Shown: piece by piece, positions 19,628-28,289 of the stretch
Layout of the letters: every line of letters starts with the position of its first letter
Numbering within the stretch: position 1 is the first letter of the stretch
Assembly: GCF_002216005.1 (NCBI RefSeq)
Contig: NZ_NIQC01000010.1
Location: forward strand, 1-64,000
Length of the DNA: 64,000 bases
Reading direction: 5' to 3'
From: Natranaerobius trueperi
Lineage (GTDB): Bacteria > Bacillota > Natranaerobiia > Natranaerobiales > Natranaerobiaceae
The notes under the pieces: model-generated
Seen by the model: only the letters and a program-made list of their open reading frames with translations
Databases searched by the model: none
Told to the model about the DNA's origin: nothing
Program-made: the position numbers and the translations under genes

Positions 19628-20107
19628 ATGTCCAGGGAATTTACTCATTTTGATGAATCAGGAAGAGCTCGTATGGTAAATGTTGGAGAGAAGAAAAGTA
19701 CATCAAGAACAGCAATAGCTCGAGGAGCTATATATATGAATGAAGAAACATTTACAAAAATAAAGAATAATGAAATGTCAAAAGGTGATGTATTAGGAGT
19801 TGCCCAGGTAGCTGGTATTACAGGAGCAAAGAAAGCTTGGGATATTATACCGATGTGTCATCCTCTTTTTTTAAGTGGTATAAATATTTCCTTTAAATTT
19901 TGTGAAAATAATTGTAAAATAGAAATCGAGTCTACTGTGTCAATAGATAGTAAAACTGGTGTCGAAATGGAAGCCTTAACAGCAGTGAGTACTGCAGCTT
20001 TAACTATCTACGATATGTGTAAAGCTGTAGATAAAAGTATGCAAATTGGAGAAATAAGATTAGTTAAAAAAACAGGTGGTTTAAGTGGAGACGTTATTAA
20101 TGAATAA
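19628..20107 (+). CDS. moaC: Cyclic pyranopterin monophosphate synthase MoaC
   Basis: Second step of molybdenum cofactor synthesis, from the 3',8-cyclo-GTP intermediate to cPMP. Family motifs DIIPMCHPL and KTGVEMEALTAVS, and the C-terminal DKSMQIGEIRLVKKTGG, are all present; 159 residues is full length. It stands alone between the rnf terminator and the antiporter operon with no other moa gene nearby. It is 12-21 bp from mrpE and could be its first co-transcribed gene. Confidence 0.95.
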   Translation: MSREFTHFDESGRARMVNVGEKKSTSRTAIARGAIYMNEETFTKIKNNEMSKGDVLGVAQVAGITGAKKAWDIIPMCHPLFLSGINISFKFCENNCKIEIESTVSIDSKTGVEMEALTAVSTAALTIYDMCKAVDKSMQIGEIRLVKKTGGLSGDVINE

Positions 20108-20128
20108 CATAAGAAAAGGGTGGAGAAT

Positions 20129-20626
20129 ATGGGTACATCTTTTAATAAAACTTTTTGGGGAACTTGTGTATTAATATTTGCATTTTGGCTAATTAATGTA
20201 AGAGCTATAACTGCAACAAGTGTGATAATAGGTATTGTTAGTAGTCTGGCTATTGTGTACTTTTTTGATGAACATTTACTTACAATACAAAGTAGGTTTC
20301 CAATTGTATTTAAAAACATAGTTAGACTTATTAAGTATATCGCAAACCTCATCTCTGAAATCATTGTTGCTAATATCCAAGTTGCAAAAATTGTTTTATC
20401 TCCAGAAATGAACCTATCACCGACTTTTATAAAATTTTCAGGTAAATTAAAAAAAGATGCTTCGAAAGCAATACTGGGTAATTCCATTACTCTTACCCCA
20501 GGAACACTTACTATAGATATTGAAGGCAATGACTTTATAGTTCACGGGTTAACTAAATCTCATGCTGAAGGTGTACTTGATTGGTATATGGAAGATCAAC
20601 TAGTCAAGATGGAAGAGGAGGAGTAA
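20129..20626 (+). CDS. mrpE: Mrp/Mbh-type antiporter subunit E (MrpE/MnhE, MbhA-like)
   Basis: Membrane subunit of the multisubunit Na+/H+ antiporter. Two N-terminal helices are followed by the typical ILGNSITLTPGTLTIDI signature. Start chosen: ATG at 20129, 165 residues; an in-frame GTG at 20120 lies within the AAGGGTGGAG ribosome site. It opens a nine-gene run (20129-26372) with gaps or overlaps of a few bases, in the order of archaeal mbhABCDEFGH plus one large antiporter-like gene. Confidence 0.92.
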   Translation: MGTSFNKTFWGTCVLIFAFWLINVRAITATSVIIGIVSSLAIVYFFDEHLLTIQSRFPIVFKNIVRLIKYIANLISEIIVANIQVAKIVLSPEMNLSPTFIKFSGKLKKDASKAILGNSITLTPGTLTIDIEGNDFIVHGLTKSHAEGVLDWYMEDQLVKMEEEE

Positions 20627-20629
20627 TGT

Positions 20630-20893
20630 ATGTTAATTAATGCTTTTTTATATGCAGCTATAGCTTTAGCAGTTTTAATAATTATCAGTTTATACCGGGC
20701 GTATGTAGGTCCTAGCTGTTTTGATAGAGTAGTAGCTATTAATATCATAAGTACAAAGGTTGTTACAATTATTGCAGTAATATCTTATATTTACGAACAA
20801 GAGTTTTTTCTAGATGTAGCTTTAGTATATGCATTAATAAGTTATATTACGGTAGTAGGGATAGCTAAATATGTAGAACATGGTAGGTGCTAG
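20630..20893 (+). CDS. mrpF: Antiporter subunit F (MrpF/MnhF, MbhB-like)
   Basis: Small three-helix membrane protein of 87 residues. The typical GPSCFDRVVAIN segment follows helix 1, and a conserved Asp is in FFLDVALVYAL. It starts 3 bp after mrpE. Confidence 0.93.
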   Translation: MLINAFLYAAIALAVLIIISLYRAYVGPSCFDRVVAINIISTKVVTIIAVISYIYEQEFFLDVALVYALISYITVVGIAKYVEHGRC

Positions 20894-20912
20894 AGATGAG
20901 GAGGTTTTCTAG

Positions 20913-21242
20913 ATGGAAATTTTAATAGTTTTTTTAATAATAAGTGGTACATTCTTTTTCTTTATAGGGGTTTTAGGACTAATTAGGTTACCAGATGTAT
21001 ATACTCGTATGCATGCTACTACTAAAGGTGATACATTAGGAGCTGGTTTATTACTATTAGCTTTAATATTAGCACAACCATTAACACTATCAACAGTTAA
21101 GATAGTGTTTATTATAATATTTATTTGGATTACTCATCCTACAGCAGCTCATATAATTGCTAGAGCTTCTTATCATACGAATACTTCCTATGTTGATGAG
21201 ACAAAACATGTGGATGTAAGTAAGGAGGAAAGTAACAGATGA
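20913..21242 (+). CDS. mrpG: Antiporter subunit G (MrpG/MnhG, MbhC-like)
   Basis: Three-helix membrane protein of 109 residues with the family signature GLIRLPDVYTRMHATTKGDTLG. The last helix ends in WITHPTAAHIIARASY. The stop overlaps the next start (ATGA), showing translational coupling. Confidence 0.94.
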   Translation: MEILIVFLIISGTFFFFIGVLGLIRLPDVYTRMHATTKGDTLGAGLLLLALILAQPLTLSTVKIVFIIIFIWITHPTAAHIIARASYHTNTSYVDETKHVDVSKEESNR

Positions 21243-21484
21243 TACATCATGTTTTAAATATATTATTACTATTATTCTTAGTTATTTGTGCAGTAGCAGT
21301 TGAAAGAACGAGAGATCTATTAAGTGCAGTCATAATCTTTGGCGCCTATAGTTTAGTTATGGCAGTTACATGGGAACAGCTACATGCCCCAGATGTAGCT
21401 ATTACAGAGGCAGCGATTGGAGCAGGAGTTACTACTTTAATATTTGTAGTAACCATTAGTCGTACTAGGAGGTATGAAGATTGA
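21239..21484 (+). CDS. MbhD-like subunit (equivalent to part of the MrpA C-terminus, DUF4040)
   Basis: An 81-residue membrane protein containing SAVIIFGAYSLVMAVTWEQ and APDVAITEAAIGAG, typical of the DUF4040/MbhD domain that in seven-subunit Mrp is fused to the C-terminus of MrpA. Here it is a separate gene, as in Mbh-type systems. It overlaps both neighbours by 4 bases. Confidence 0.88.
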   Translation: MIHHVLNILLLLFLVICAVAVERTRDLLSAVIIFGAYSLVMAVTWEQLHAPDVAITEAAIGAGVTTLIFVVTISRTRRYED

Positions 21485-21762
21485 TTAAGCAGATCGTAAC
21501 TATTGTTTTATTATTAGTAATTGGTTATAGCATGTTTGCAGTAGTTACAGAGCTTCCTACTTTTGGTGAACCTGATAACCCTGCCTTCAATGAAGTTACA
21601 GAGCGTTATTTAGAAAAAGGCCCTGAAGAGACAGAAAATCTAAATATAGTTTCTGCAATATTAGTGGAATACCGGGCTTTTGATACCTTCGGTGAAATCA
21701 CTGTATTATTTGCATCTATCACAGGAGTGCTTGCAATTATGGAAGGCAGTAAGAAGGAGTGA
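21481..21762 (+). CDS. MbhE-like subunit (second part of a split MrpA C-terminus)
   Basis: A 93-residue protein with two membrane helices and the conserved VSAILVEYRAFDTFGEITVLFAS motif seen in MrpA C-termini and MbhE. The start is TTG at 21481, overlapping the previous stop (TTGA). Confidence 0.87.
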   Translation: MIKQIVTIVLLLVIGYSMFAVVTELPTFGEPDNPAFNEVTERYLEKGPEETENLNIVSAILVEYRAFDTFGEITVLFASITGVLAIMEGSKKE

Positions 21763-21766
21763 TTAT

Positions 21767-22192
21767 ATGAAAGATTTGATATTAAGGGTAGTTGCTAGGG
21801 CACTTATTCCTTTTATTATTATATATGGATTATTTGTAATATTTTTTGGACATGTGTCTCCAGGAGGAGGTTTTTCTGGTGGTGCTACTTTAGGTGCTGG
21901 GTTAATTCTTTACCGTCTAACTTTTAAAGGTGCTGAAGTTGATGCGGGATCAATGATTAACTCTAAGATTAAGACGTTTTCAGAATTATTAGAACACAAA
22001 GGAATGTTAATACAAGCAATAACAGGGATATATACATTTCTAATTGGACTTATTTTTATTGCAATAATTTTCCCAATTCCGTATATTTCATTCCACAGTA
22101 ATTGGTTTAATATTGCAAACGGTTTTAAGGTAGCTTTAAGTATTGCGAAACTATTTTTTCTATTGAACCTTATAGAGGCTGAGGAGGAGTAA
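21767..22192 (+). CDS. mrpB: Antiporter subunit B (MrpB/MnhB, MbhF-like)
   Basis: Membrane protein with the signature GHVSPGGGFSGGATLGAG near residue 30 and about four helices. Start chosen: ATG at 21767 behind AAGGAGTGA, 142 residues. The open frame runs upstream to 21680, but that part only overlaps the mbhE-like gene. Confidence 0.92.
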   Translation: MKDLILRVVARALIPFIIIYGLFVIFFGHVSPGGGFSGGATLGAGLILYRLTFKGAEVDAGSMINSKIKTFSELLEHKGMLIQAITGIYTFLIGLIFIAIIFPIPYISFHSNWFNIANGFKVALSIAKLFFLLNLIEAEEE

Positions 22193-22193
22193 T

Positions 22194-22550
22194 ATGGAAT
22201 TTTCTAACATAACTGCAAATTATTACTTTTTGTTTTCAATTGTATTGTTCTTAATTGGTATCTATACAATGTTAACTCATCCTAACTTGATTAAAAAAGT
22301 TATTGGGTTAAATATAATGGAGACCTCTGTTTTTTTACTATTTGTTTCTGGTGGATATCGAGTAGGAGGGAAAGCTCCAATTGTAACTGGAAGTGAAGAA
22401 GTCTATGTTAATCCAGTTCCTCATGCTTTGATATTAACTGGAATTGTAATTGCGGTTAGTATAACTGCAATGCTTTTAAGCTTGATTATTAAAATATATC
22501 AGTATTATGGTACATTAAACACCGATAAAATCACGAAAATGAGGGGATGA
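22194..22550 (+). CDS. mrpC: Antiporter subunit C (MrpC/MnhC, NuoK-like)
   Basis: NuoK homologue of 118 residues with three membrane helices and the NPVPHALILTGIVIAVSITA motif typical of MrpC/MbhG. It starts 1 bp after the mrpB stop. Confidence 0.93.
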   Translation: MEFSNITANYYFLFSIVLFLIGIYTMLTHPNLIKKVIGLNIMETSVFLLFVSGGYRVGGKAPIVTGSEEVYVNPVPHALILTGIVIAVSITAMLLSLIIKIYQYYGTLNTDKITKMRG

Positions 22551-22555
22551 TCTAA

Positions 22556-24055
22556 GTGGCATGGCAGTCTCATCTACCAATTATTGCTGTATTAATTGGT
22601 ATATTGGTATCTTTTGTTTTACCTGGTTTTAATCTTTGGAAAAAAGACCTGAAAGAGAAGGTTACTTTCTCAGCATTAGCAATAATGTTTATTATAAGTA
22701 TAATTATGCTTGTAGAAATATTATATAATGGACCTTTTATGTATGAAGTAGGTTCATGGCAAGCTCCTTGGGGAATTGAACTAAATATAGATTATCTGGC
22801 TGTATATATGACTACAATTATAACTGGAATAGCTTTGTTAGTCTTTATTTTTGCTTCTCGAGATTTACCTTACGAATTAGCAGAAAATGCCCTTACTTTA
22901 TATTATCCTTTATTCTTACTTTTGATTGCGTCTATGATCGGTATGGTTGTTACGAATGACTTATTTAATATATTTGTTATGCTTGAAATAACGTTAATAA
23001 CTTCAGTTGCTATTATAGCAATTAAAGAGAATAAAGATACAATTGAAGCAAGTATTAAGTATTTAATTTTGAATGCTTTAGGATCAGCTGCGATTTTAAT
23101 GGGCATTGCACTGATTTATATGATAACAGGTTATTTAAATATGACTTTTATAGCAGAGGAATTAGCTGCTAATTATTATAAATATCCAAGCGTAATAATG
23201 GCTGTTGTAGCTTTGTTTTTAGTTGGTTTTGGAGTAAAGAGTGCATTATTTCCTATGTATGTATGGCTTCCTGATGCACATGGATCTGCACCTTCTCCTT
23301 CAAGTGCAGTTCTTAGTGGTTTAGTTGTTAAAGTATATATAGTTGCTTTAGTTCGTTTTTATTTTATGGTTTTACCATCCGATGTATTAGTTTTTATGCC
23401 TGTTAATGAAATACTATTAGTATTAGGTTCTTTAGGAATGATCTTTGGTTCTATGTTTGCTATAATACAAGAGGATATAAAAAAAATGTTAGCCTATTCT
23501 TCTGTAGGTCAAATAGGTTATATTTTTCTGGGAATTGGTTTTTTGAGTGTTACTGGATTACAAGGCGGATTATTTCATATTCTGACTCATGCCATTAATA
23601 AATCGATGTTATTTTTAATAGCAGGAGCAATAATTTATGCAACGGGTATAAGAAAAATTTCTGATTTAAAGGGAATGGGTTTAAGATATCCTACTATAAT
23701 GATAAGTTTTACTTTAGGTGCTTTAGCAATGGTTGGAATCCCTGGAACAAACGGATTTATAAGTAAATGGTATTTAGCTTCAGGAGCTCTAGATTCGGGT
23801 AATGCTTTTTTTGTTCTCATTATTTTAATTAGTAGTATGTTAAACGGTGTGTATTATTTACCGATTGTTGTAAATTCTTTTTTTGGTGAATTCAAAGGTT
23901 GTAAAGTTTTCTCAAAGCAATGTAAAAAGCTACCTTGGCAACTAACACTTCCAATAACTGTTTTAAGCTTTTTAGTAGTATTTATTGGATTATTCCCAAC
24001 TCTACCACTTGATTTAGTGGAACAAGCATCAGAAATATTGTTAAGTGATTTGTAG
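22556..24055 (+). CDS. mrpD: Antiporter subunit D (MrpD, NuoN/NuoM-like ion channel subunit)
   Basis: Proton-translocating antiporter family, 499 residues and about 14 helices. The conserved membrane Glu is in FVMLEITLI, and a Lys occurs in GVKSALFPMYVWLPDAH. A second helix set contains the KKMLAYSSVGQIGYI motif and the discontinuous helix region HILTHAINKSMLFL. The start is GTG at 22556 after GAGGGGATGA. Confidence 0.94.
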   Translation: MAWQSHLPIIAVLIGILVSFVLPGFNLWKKDLKEKVTFSALAIMFIISIIMLVEILYNGPFMYEVGSWQAPWGIELNIDYLAVYMTTIITGIALLVFIFASRDLPYELAENALTLYYPLFLLLIASMIGMVVTNDLFNIFVMLEITLITSVAIIAIKENKDTIEASIKYLILNALGSAAILMGIALIYMITGYLNMTFIAEELAANYYKYPSVIMAVVALFLVGFGVKSALFPMYVWLPDAHGSAPSPSSAVLSGLVVKVYIVALVRFYFMVLPSDVLVFMPVNEILLVLGSLGMIFGSMFAIIQEDIKKMLAYSSVGQIGYIFLGIGFLSVTGLQGGLFHILTHAINKSMLFLIAGAIIYATGIRKISDLKGMGLRYPTIMISFTLGALAMVGIPGTNGFISKWYLASGALDSGNAFFVLIILISSMLNGVYYLPIVVNSFFGEFKGCKVFSKQCKKLPWQLTLPITVLSFLVVFIGLFPTLPLDLVEQASEILLSDL

Positions 24056-24074
24056 ATAAGGAGGCCTTGAAGCC

Positions 24075-26372
24075 ATGATTGATACGGAAGAAAATATTAT
24101 AAAATCGATAATTCCAATGCTAATAGTTTTAATACCTCTAATTGGATCATTTGGTGTGTTAGTATTAGGTAGATTTTCTGAAAAAATTAGAGATATTTCT
24201 TCAGTTCTTTTATCTTTTACTCCACTAATGCTAGCAGTTAGACTTTATCCACTTATTCAACAAGGAGTATTAGAATACAGATTAGATTGGTTTTTAGATA
24301 TTGGGATAATTTTTAGAGTTGATCAATTTAGTTATTTATTTATAGTATTAATTTCTTTAATTTGGTTTTTAGCTACTTTATACGCTACTAACTATATAAG
24401 TTATGAACATAACCGGACTAGGTTTTACTTTTTTTGGATTGTCACTTATGCTTCTACTTTGGGTGTTTTTGCTACTGGTGATCTTTTTGGTCTTTTTTTA
24501 TTTTTTGAAGCAATGAGTATAACGAGTTATGTTTTAGTTATTCATGAAGAAGACCAGGATGCTATGAGAGCAGGTAATTTATTCTTATTTTTGGGTATCG
24601 GTGGCGGGCTTTTTATTTTGTTCGGATTATTCATTTTATACTTTAGGGTAGAAACCTTAGAGATTATACCAATACTTGGAGATCTTAGTGCTTCAGATGT
24701 GAACATTCCTATAGTCGCATTGCTATTTATAATAGGTTTTGGTATTAAAGCAGGAATGGTACCCCTTCATATCTGGTTACCAAAGGCTCATCCTGTTGCA
24801 CCGACTCCCGCTAGTGCTATTTTATCAGGGTTAATGATAAAAACCGGTGTTTATGGTATGTGGCGTGTATTCTTAATGATAATGGGGCCAACTAATACTG
24901 AAGAGTTAGAATTTTATTTTAATAATGTAGCTAATTGGGGTATGGGTTTATTTTGGATTGGAATAGTTACTATGTTTTTAGGAGCATTAATGGCGTTATT
25001 ACAAACTAGTGCTAAAAAAATGTTAGCATATAGTAGTGTGAGTCAAATTGGTTTTGTAATATTAAGTTTAGGTAGTGCCATCTATCTTGGTGATGAAGGG
25101 ATCTATGGATTTGCAGGAGGTCTATTTCATATAATAAATCATGCACTCTTTAAAGCGTGTTTATTTTTGATTGTAGGAGCCATATTCATAAAAACTCATT
25201 TACTAGATATTAATCGTGTACGTGGTATGTTTAAACAGATGCCTTATATGGGTGTATCATTTATAATTGCAGCTTTAGGTATAGCAGGGATACCATTATT
25301 TAATGGGTATGCAAGTAAAACAATGGTACACAAAGCTCTAACAGATGTGTATTATTTGCACCCTAATATAGCAATGTTTATTGCAGATAAAATCTTTGTT
25401 TTGACTAGTGCTTTGACTCTTTCCTACTTTATAAAATTATTTAGAGGACTTTTCCTAGGTCCATTACCAGATGAATGGAAAAGTACTGATATTTCAGTGG
25501 CACCAATAATAAAAGTTATTATAACAGTGTTTCTGATCTTTATTGTTGCTATAGGTGTTTTCCCGAATGTAGTACTAGAAACCTTTATAATACCAGCATT
25601 TGAAACTTTCCCATATGAAACAGAAATGGTACAAGAACAGCTACAAGGTATTAACTTATTTACAACAAAAGATCTTTCAAAAACTCTCATTGTTGTGTTA
25701 ATAGCGGTTGCTATAACTGTAACCGGTGAAAAACTTAATTCATTTAACTATCAACCACCAAAATGGTTGAGTATAGAAGCTTTGATTTATAAACCGTTTA
25801 TTTCAGGGTTCTTATCAACCATAGAACGATTAGGAACAACCTTTGATGTTAGTGTTAGTGATTTTTATGAAAGTACTGGTGCAGGATCCCTTCAACTTTG
25901 TAGAAAAATTGGAGAACTAGACAAAAACCTAACAAACGCTTATGATAAGAGTAGTAAAGGTGCTAAAAATATAGCTGAAAAGACTAGCCGTTTAGATGAA
26001 ACATTTGATGAAATGTATGATTCAAGTGGCGGGAAAGCTAGGGAGTTGTGTGAGAAAGCACGTAATTTAGATAGGAAATTATCTGACGGTGATAACAAAT
26101 TAGTTAAAAAGTTTAGACTTGTTTCAATCAGAGGAACAAAAGAAAATGTAAACCATGAGTTTGAACAGGAATTAGAAAGAGCTTATTTACGATCAGGACG
26201 AGTAAGTCATTATGCTAAACGAAGAAAGAAGAATACTAGCTTTTTAAGTAAGTTAAACTTTGATCCATCTAAAATTAATATTAAAAATTTAAATTTTGAT
26301 TCTTTTATTATTGCTTTGATGTTAGGATTGTTATTACTAATTTTAGTGTTTTATAATCAAATATTTAGATAA
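24075..26372 (+). CDS. Large antiporter-like subunit (NuoL/MrpA-N/MrpD-like) with a repeat-bearing C-terminal extension
   Basis: 765 residues. The first 500 or so are a NuoL/M/N-type channel with Glu in LFFEAMSITSY, Lys in GIKAGMVPLHIWLPKAH, KKMLAYSSVSQIGF and HIINHALFKACLFL. A further segment ends in FISGFLSTIERLGTTFDVS. Residues 598-672 hold three consecutive 25-residue repeats, each starting Tyr-x-Ser and containing Leu-Asp near position 18-19. A basic stretch (AKRRKK) and a last membrane helix (SFIIALMLGLLLLILVFY) follow. The layout recalls NuoL's lateral helix plus terminal TM helix, but the repeat is unfamiliar to me. It probably replaces the MrpA N-terminal domain. Confidence 0.88.
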   Translation: MIDTEENIIKSIIPMLIVLIPLIGSFGVLVLGRFSEKIRDISSVLLSFTPLMLAVRLYPLIQQGVLEYRLDWFLDIGIIFRVDQFSYLFIVLISLIWFLATLYATNYISYEHNRTRFYFFWIVTYASTLGVFATGDLFGLFLFFEAMSITSYVLVIHEEDQDAMRAGNLFLFLGIGGGLFILFGLFILYFRVETLEIIPILGDLSASDVNIPIVALLFIIGFGIKAGMVPLHIWLPKAHPVAPTPASAILSGLMIKTGVYGMWRVFLMIMGPTNTEELEFYFNNVANWGMGLFWIGIVTMFLGALMALLQTSAKKMLAYSSVSQIGFVILSLGSAIYLGDEGIYGFAGGLFHIINHALFKACLFLIVGAIFIKTHLLDINRVRGMFKQMPYMGVSFIIAALGIAGIPLFNGYASKTMVHKALTDVYYLHPNIAMFIADKIFVLTSALTLSYFIKLFRGLFLGPLPDEWKSTDISVAPIIKVIITVFLIFIVAIGVFPNVVLETFIIPAFETFPYETEMVQEQLQGINLFTTKDLSKTLIVVLIAVAITVTGEKLNSFNYQPPKWLSIEALIYKPFISGFLSTIERLGTTFDVSVSDFYESTGAGSLQLCRKIGELDKNLTNAYDKSSKGAKNIAEKTSRLDETFDEMYDSSGGKARELCEKARNLDRKLSDGDNKLVKKFRLVSIRGTKENVNHEFEQELERAYLRSGRVSHYAKRRKKNTSFLSKLNFDPSKINIKNLNFDSFIIALMLGLLLLILVFYNQIFR

Positions 26373-26394
26373 GTCTTTTAAGGAGGTAATTTAC

Positions 26395-27429
26395 TTGAAA
26401 AAAACAATTCAGAAAAAAGTAGGACTACCACTGATAGTAATCTTGAGTGTAATTCTTTTGGGTGGTTGTAGTGAAGTAGAAGAATTTTCTGATAGTAGTC
26501 TACTTATGGATACTAGAGTAGATATTTTAGTTACTTCGGAGAGCAAACAAGAAGCTGATAGAGCTATAGATGCAGTAAAAAGTGAAATACAAAGGTTAGA
26601 GAATAAACTATCACGTCATGAACAAGGAAGTGAAGTTGATAAAATTAATGATAAAGCTGGTGAAAAACCAGTAGCTGTTTCAGACGAAACTTGGGAAGTT
26701 ATTACAGGTGCTATAGAAATTGGAGAAAGAATGGATGGTAAATTTGATATAACTATTGCTCCAATCTTAGAGGCTTATGGTTTTGGAAAGGATGAACAAA
26801 AGGTTCCAAATGAAGACGAATTAGAAGAGTTACTTCAACTTGTAGATCACAATAATATTGAACTGAATGAACAAGAGCAAACTGTCTACCTTCCGGATTC
26901 TAATATGAAGATTGACTTAGGTGGTGTTGCAAAAGGTTTTATACTAGATAGATCTGTAGAGGTATTAGAAGAATATAATATTTATTCAGGTTTGGTAGAT
27001 GGAGGTGGAGATATTAGTACAACTTCTAAGAAGTTTGACGATACACCATGGGTTGTAGGTGTTAGTCATCCAAGGAAGAATGATCATTTTGCCGAAATAG
27101 AGTTACAAGGAGAATCTATAGTAACATCTGGTGATTATGAGCGTTACTTTATGGAGAATGATACAAGATATCATCATATAATTGACCCTGATACGGGTAA
27201 ACCTTCTCATGATGTAATAAGTGTTACAGTGATTTCAGACTATAATTTCAAGGCAAATATTAAGGCTACAGGTGCATTTAATTTAGGTTTGGAAGCTTCT
27301 TTAGATTTATTTGAAAAGGAGGAAGATTTAGAAGCTGTAATAATAGACGGCGAAGGTGAATACCATATAACTTCTGGGTTTGACGAAACATTAATTAGAG
27401 AAAATTATCAAGATACTAATTTTAAATAA
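26395..27429 (+). CDS. apbE: FAD:protein FMN transferase (ApbE), lipoprotein
   Basis: Transfers FMN from FAD onto Thr of S(T)GAT-type sites in Rnf/Nqr subunits. The signal peptide has lipobox LLGGC (Cys25), so it acts outside the membrane. Family motifs: STSKKFDDTPWVVGVSHP-type region, YHHIIDPDTGKPS, DLGGVAKGFILD and a C-terminal TGAFNLG segment. The start is TTG at 26395 behind AAGGAGGTAA, giving a proper signal peptide. It is placed right after the antiporter and 7 kb after rnfG, its likely substrate gene. Confidence 0.95.
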   Translation: MKKTIQKKVGLPLIVILSVILLGGCSEVEEFSDSSLLMDTRVDILVTSESKQEADRAIDAVKSEIQRLENKLSRHEQGSEVDKINDKAGEKPVAVSDETWEVITGAIEIGERMDGKFDITIAPILEAYGFGKDEQKVPNEDELEELLQLVDHNNIELNEQEQTVYLPDSNMKIDLGGVAKGFILDRSVEVLEEYNIYSGLVDGGGDISTTSKKFDDTPWVVGVSHPRKNDHFAEIELQGESIVTSGDYERYFMENDTRYHHIIDPDTGKPSHDVISVTVISDYNFKANIKATGAFNLGLEASLDLFEKEEDLEAVIIDGEGEYHITSGFDETLIRENYQDTNFK

Positions 27430-27446
27430 ATGAAGGAAGTTGATCA

Positions 27447-27989
27447 ATGAACAGAGTAAATACTAATTTAACAAAAACGATTTATTTAGGGTTACTTGTG
27501 ACTTTTGGTTTAATATTACACCTTATTGAACAAGGAATGCCTAATCCATTTCCTATTCCAGGTGCTAAATTAGGTTTAGCAAATATAATTACTTTAATTG
27601 CACTTGTTTTATATGGGGTTAAAAATGCTATGTTTGTAGTAGTTTTAAGGGTTTTTTTAGGTAGTTTACTTGGTGGAACACTTATGGGTTTTGCATTCTT
27701 TCTTAGTATGTCTGGGGCTGTAGTTAGCCTGATTTTTATGGCTTTTGGGATAAGCTTAAAAAAAATAGGTTTTCTGAGCTTAATAGGTGTTAGTTTATTA
27801 GGTGCAACTTTTCATAATATTACACAATTAGTGATGGCAAGCCTATTAATGGAACAAATAGGTATTCTATTTATGTATCTACCATATTTACTAATATTCG
27901 CTATACCAACTGGTTTTTTTACTGGACTAGTGGCAACTTTAATAGTGAATGTAGTTAATACAAATCTTCAGCACATTACAAATATATAA
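27447..27989 (+). CDS. Gx transporter / heptaprenyl diphosphate synthase component I-like membrane protein
   Basis: 180-residue integral membrane protein with about five helices. The family signature is near the N terminus (IPGAKLGLANIITLI) with FLGSLLGGTLMGF following. This family commonly follows apbE/NusG-II-type genes in Firmicutes. Despite the family name, the actual substrate is not clear from sequence; a redox- or vitamin-related transport role is possible. Confidence 0.85.
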   Translation: MNRVNTNLTKTIYLGLLVTFGLILHLIEQGMPNPFPIPGAKLGLANIITLIALVLYGVKNAMFVVVLRVFLGSLLGGTLMGFAFFLSMSGAVVSLIFMAFGISLKKIGFLSLIGVSLLGATFHNITQLVMASLLMEQIGILFMYLPYLLIFAIPTGFFTGLVATLIVNVVNTNLQHITNI

Positions 27990-28011
27990 AGAGATTGTTG
28001 GAGGGAGAAAC

Positions 28012-28272
28012 TTGGCTAAACAACGTAATTCGGGGACAAGCTTTTTAATATTGTTAATAGTTTTTGCTGTGGGAGGAATTTTAGGAAATTTAATTGGTGA
28101 ATTTTTTGGTGACTATTTGCCATTGTTGAATATGTCACGAGAAGTTGGTTTATCCTCACCTTTAGAATTGGATTTGAATTTTATTTACTTGCAGTTTGGG
28201 TTATTAGTGCGCTTAAACTTAGCTGGCGTATTAGGTTTATTGTTAGCAATTTGGTTATTTAGAAGATTGTAA
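28012..28272 (+). CDS. Small membrane protein, DUF4321-like
   Basis: 86 residues with an N-terminal helix (FLILLIVFAVGGILGNLIGE) and a C-terminal helix ending in WLFRRL. The pattern fits the DUF4321 family that sits upstream of maf-radC-mreB in clostridia. The start is TTG at 28012 behind GGAGGGAGA. Function unknown. Confidence 0.75.
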   Translation: MAKQRNSGTSFLILLIVFAVGGILGNLIGEFFGDYLPLLNMSREVGLSSPLELDLNFIYLQFGLLVRLNLAGVLGLLLAIWLFRRL

Positions 28273-28289
28273 TGCTAGGGGGTCTGCTA

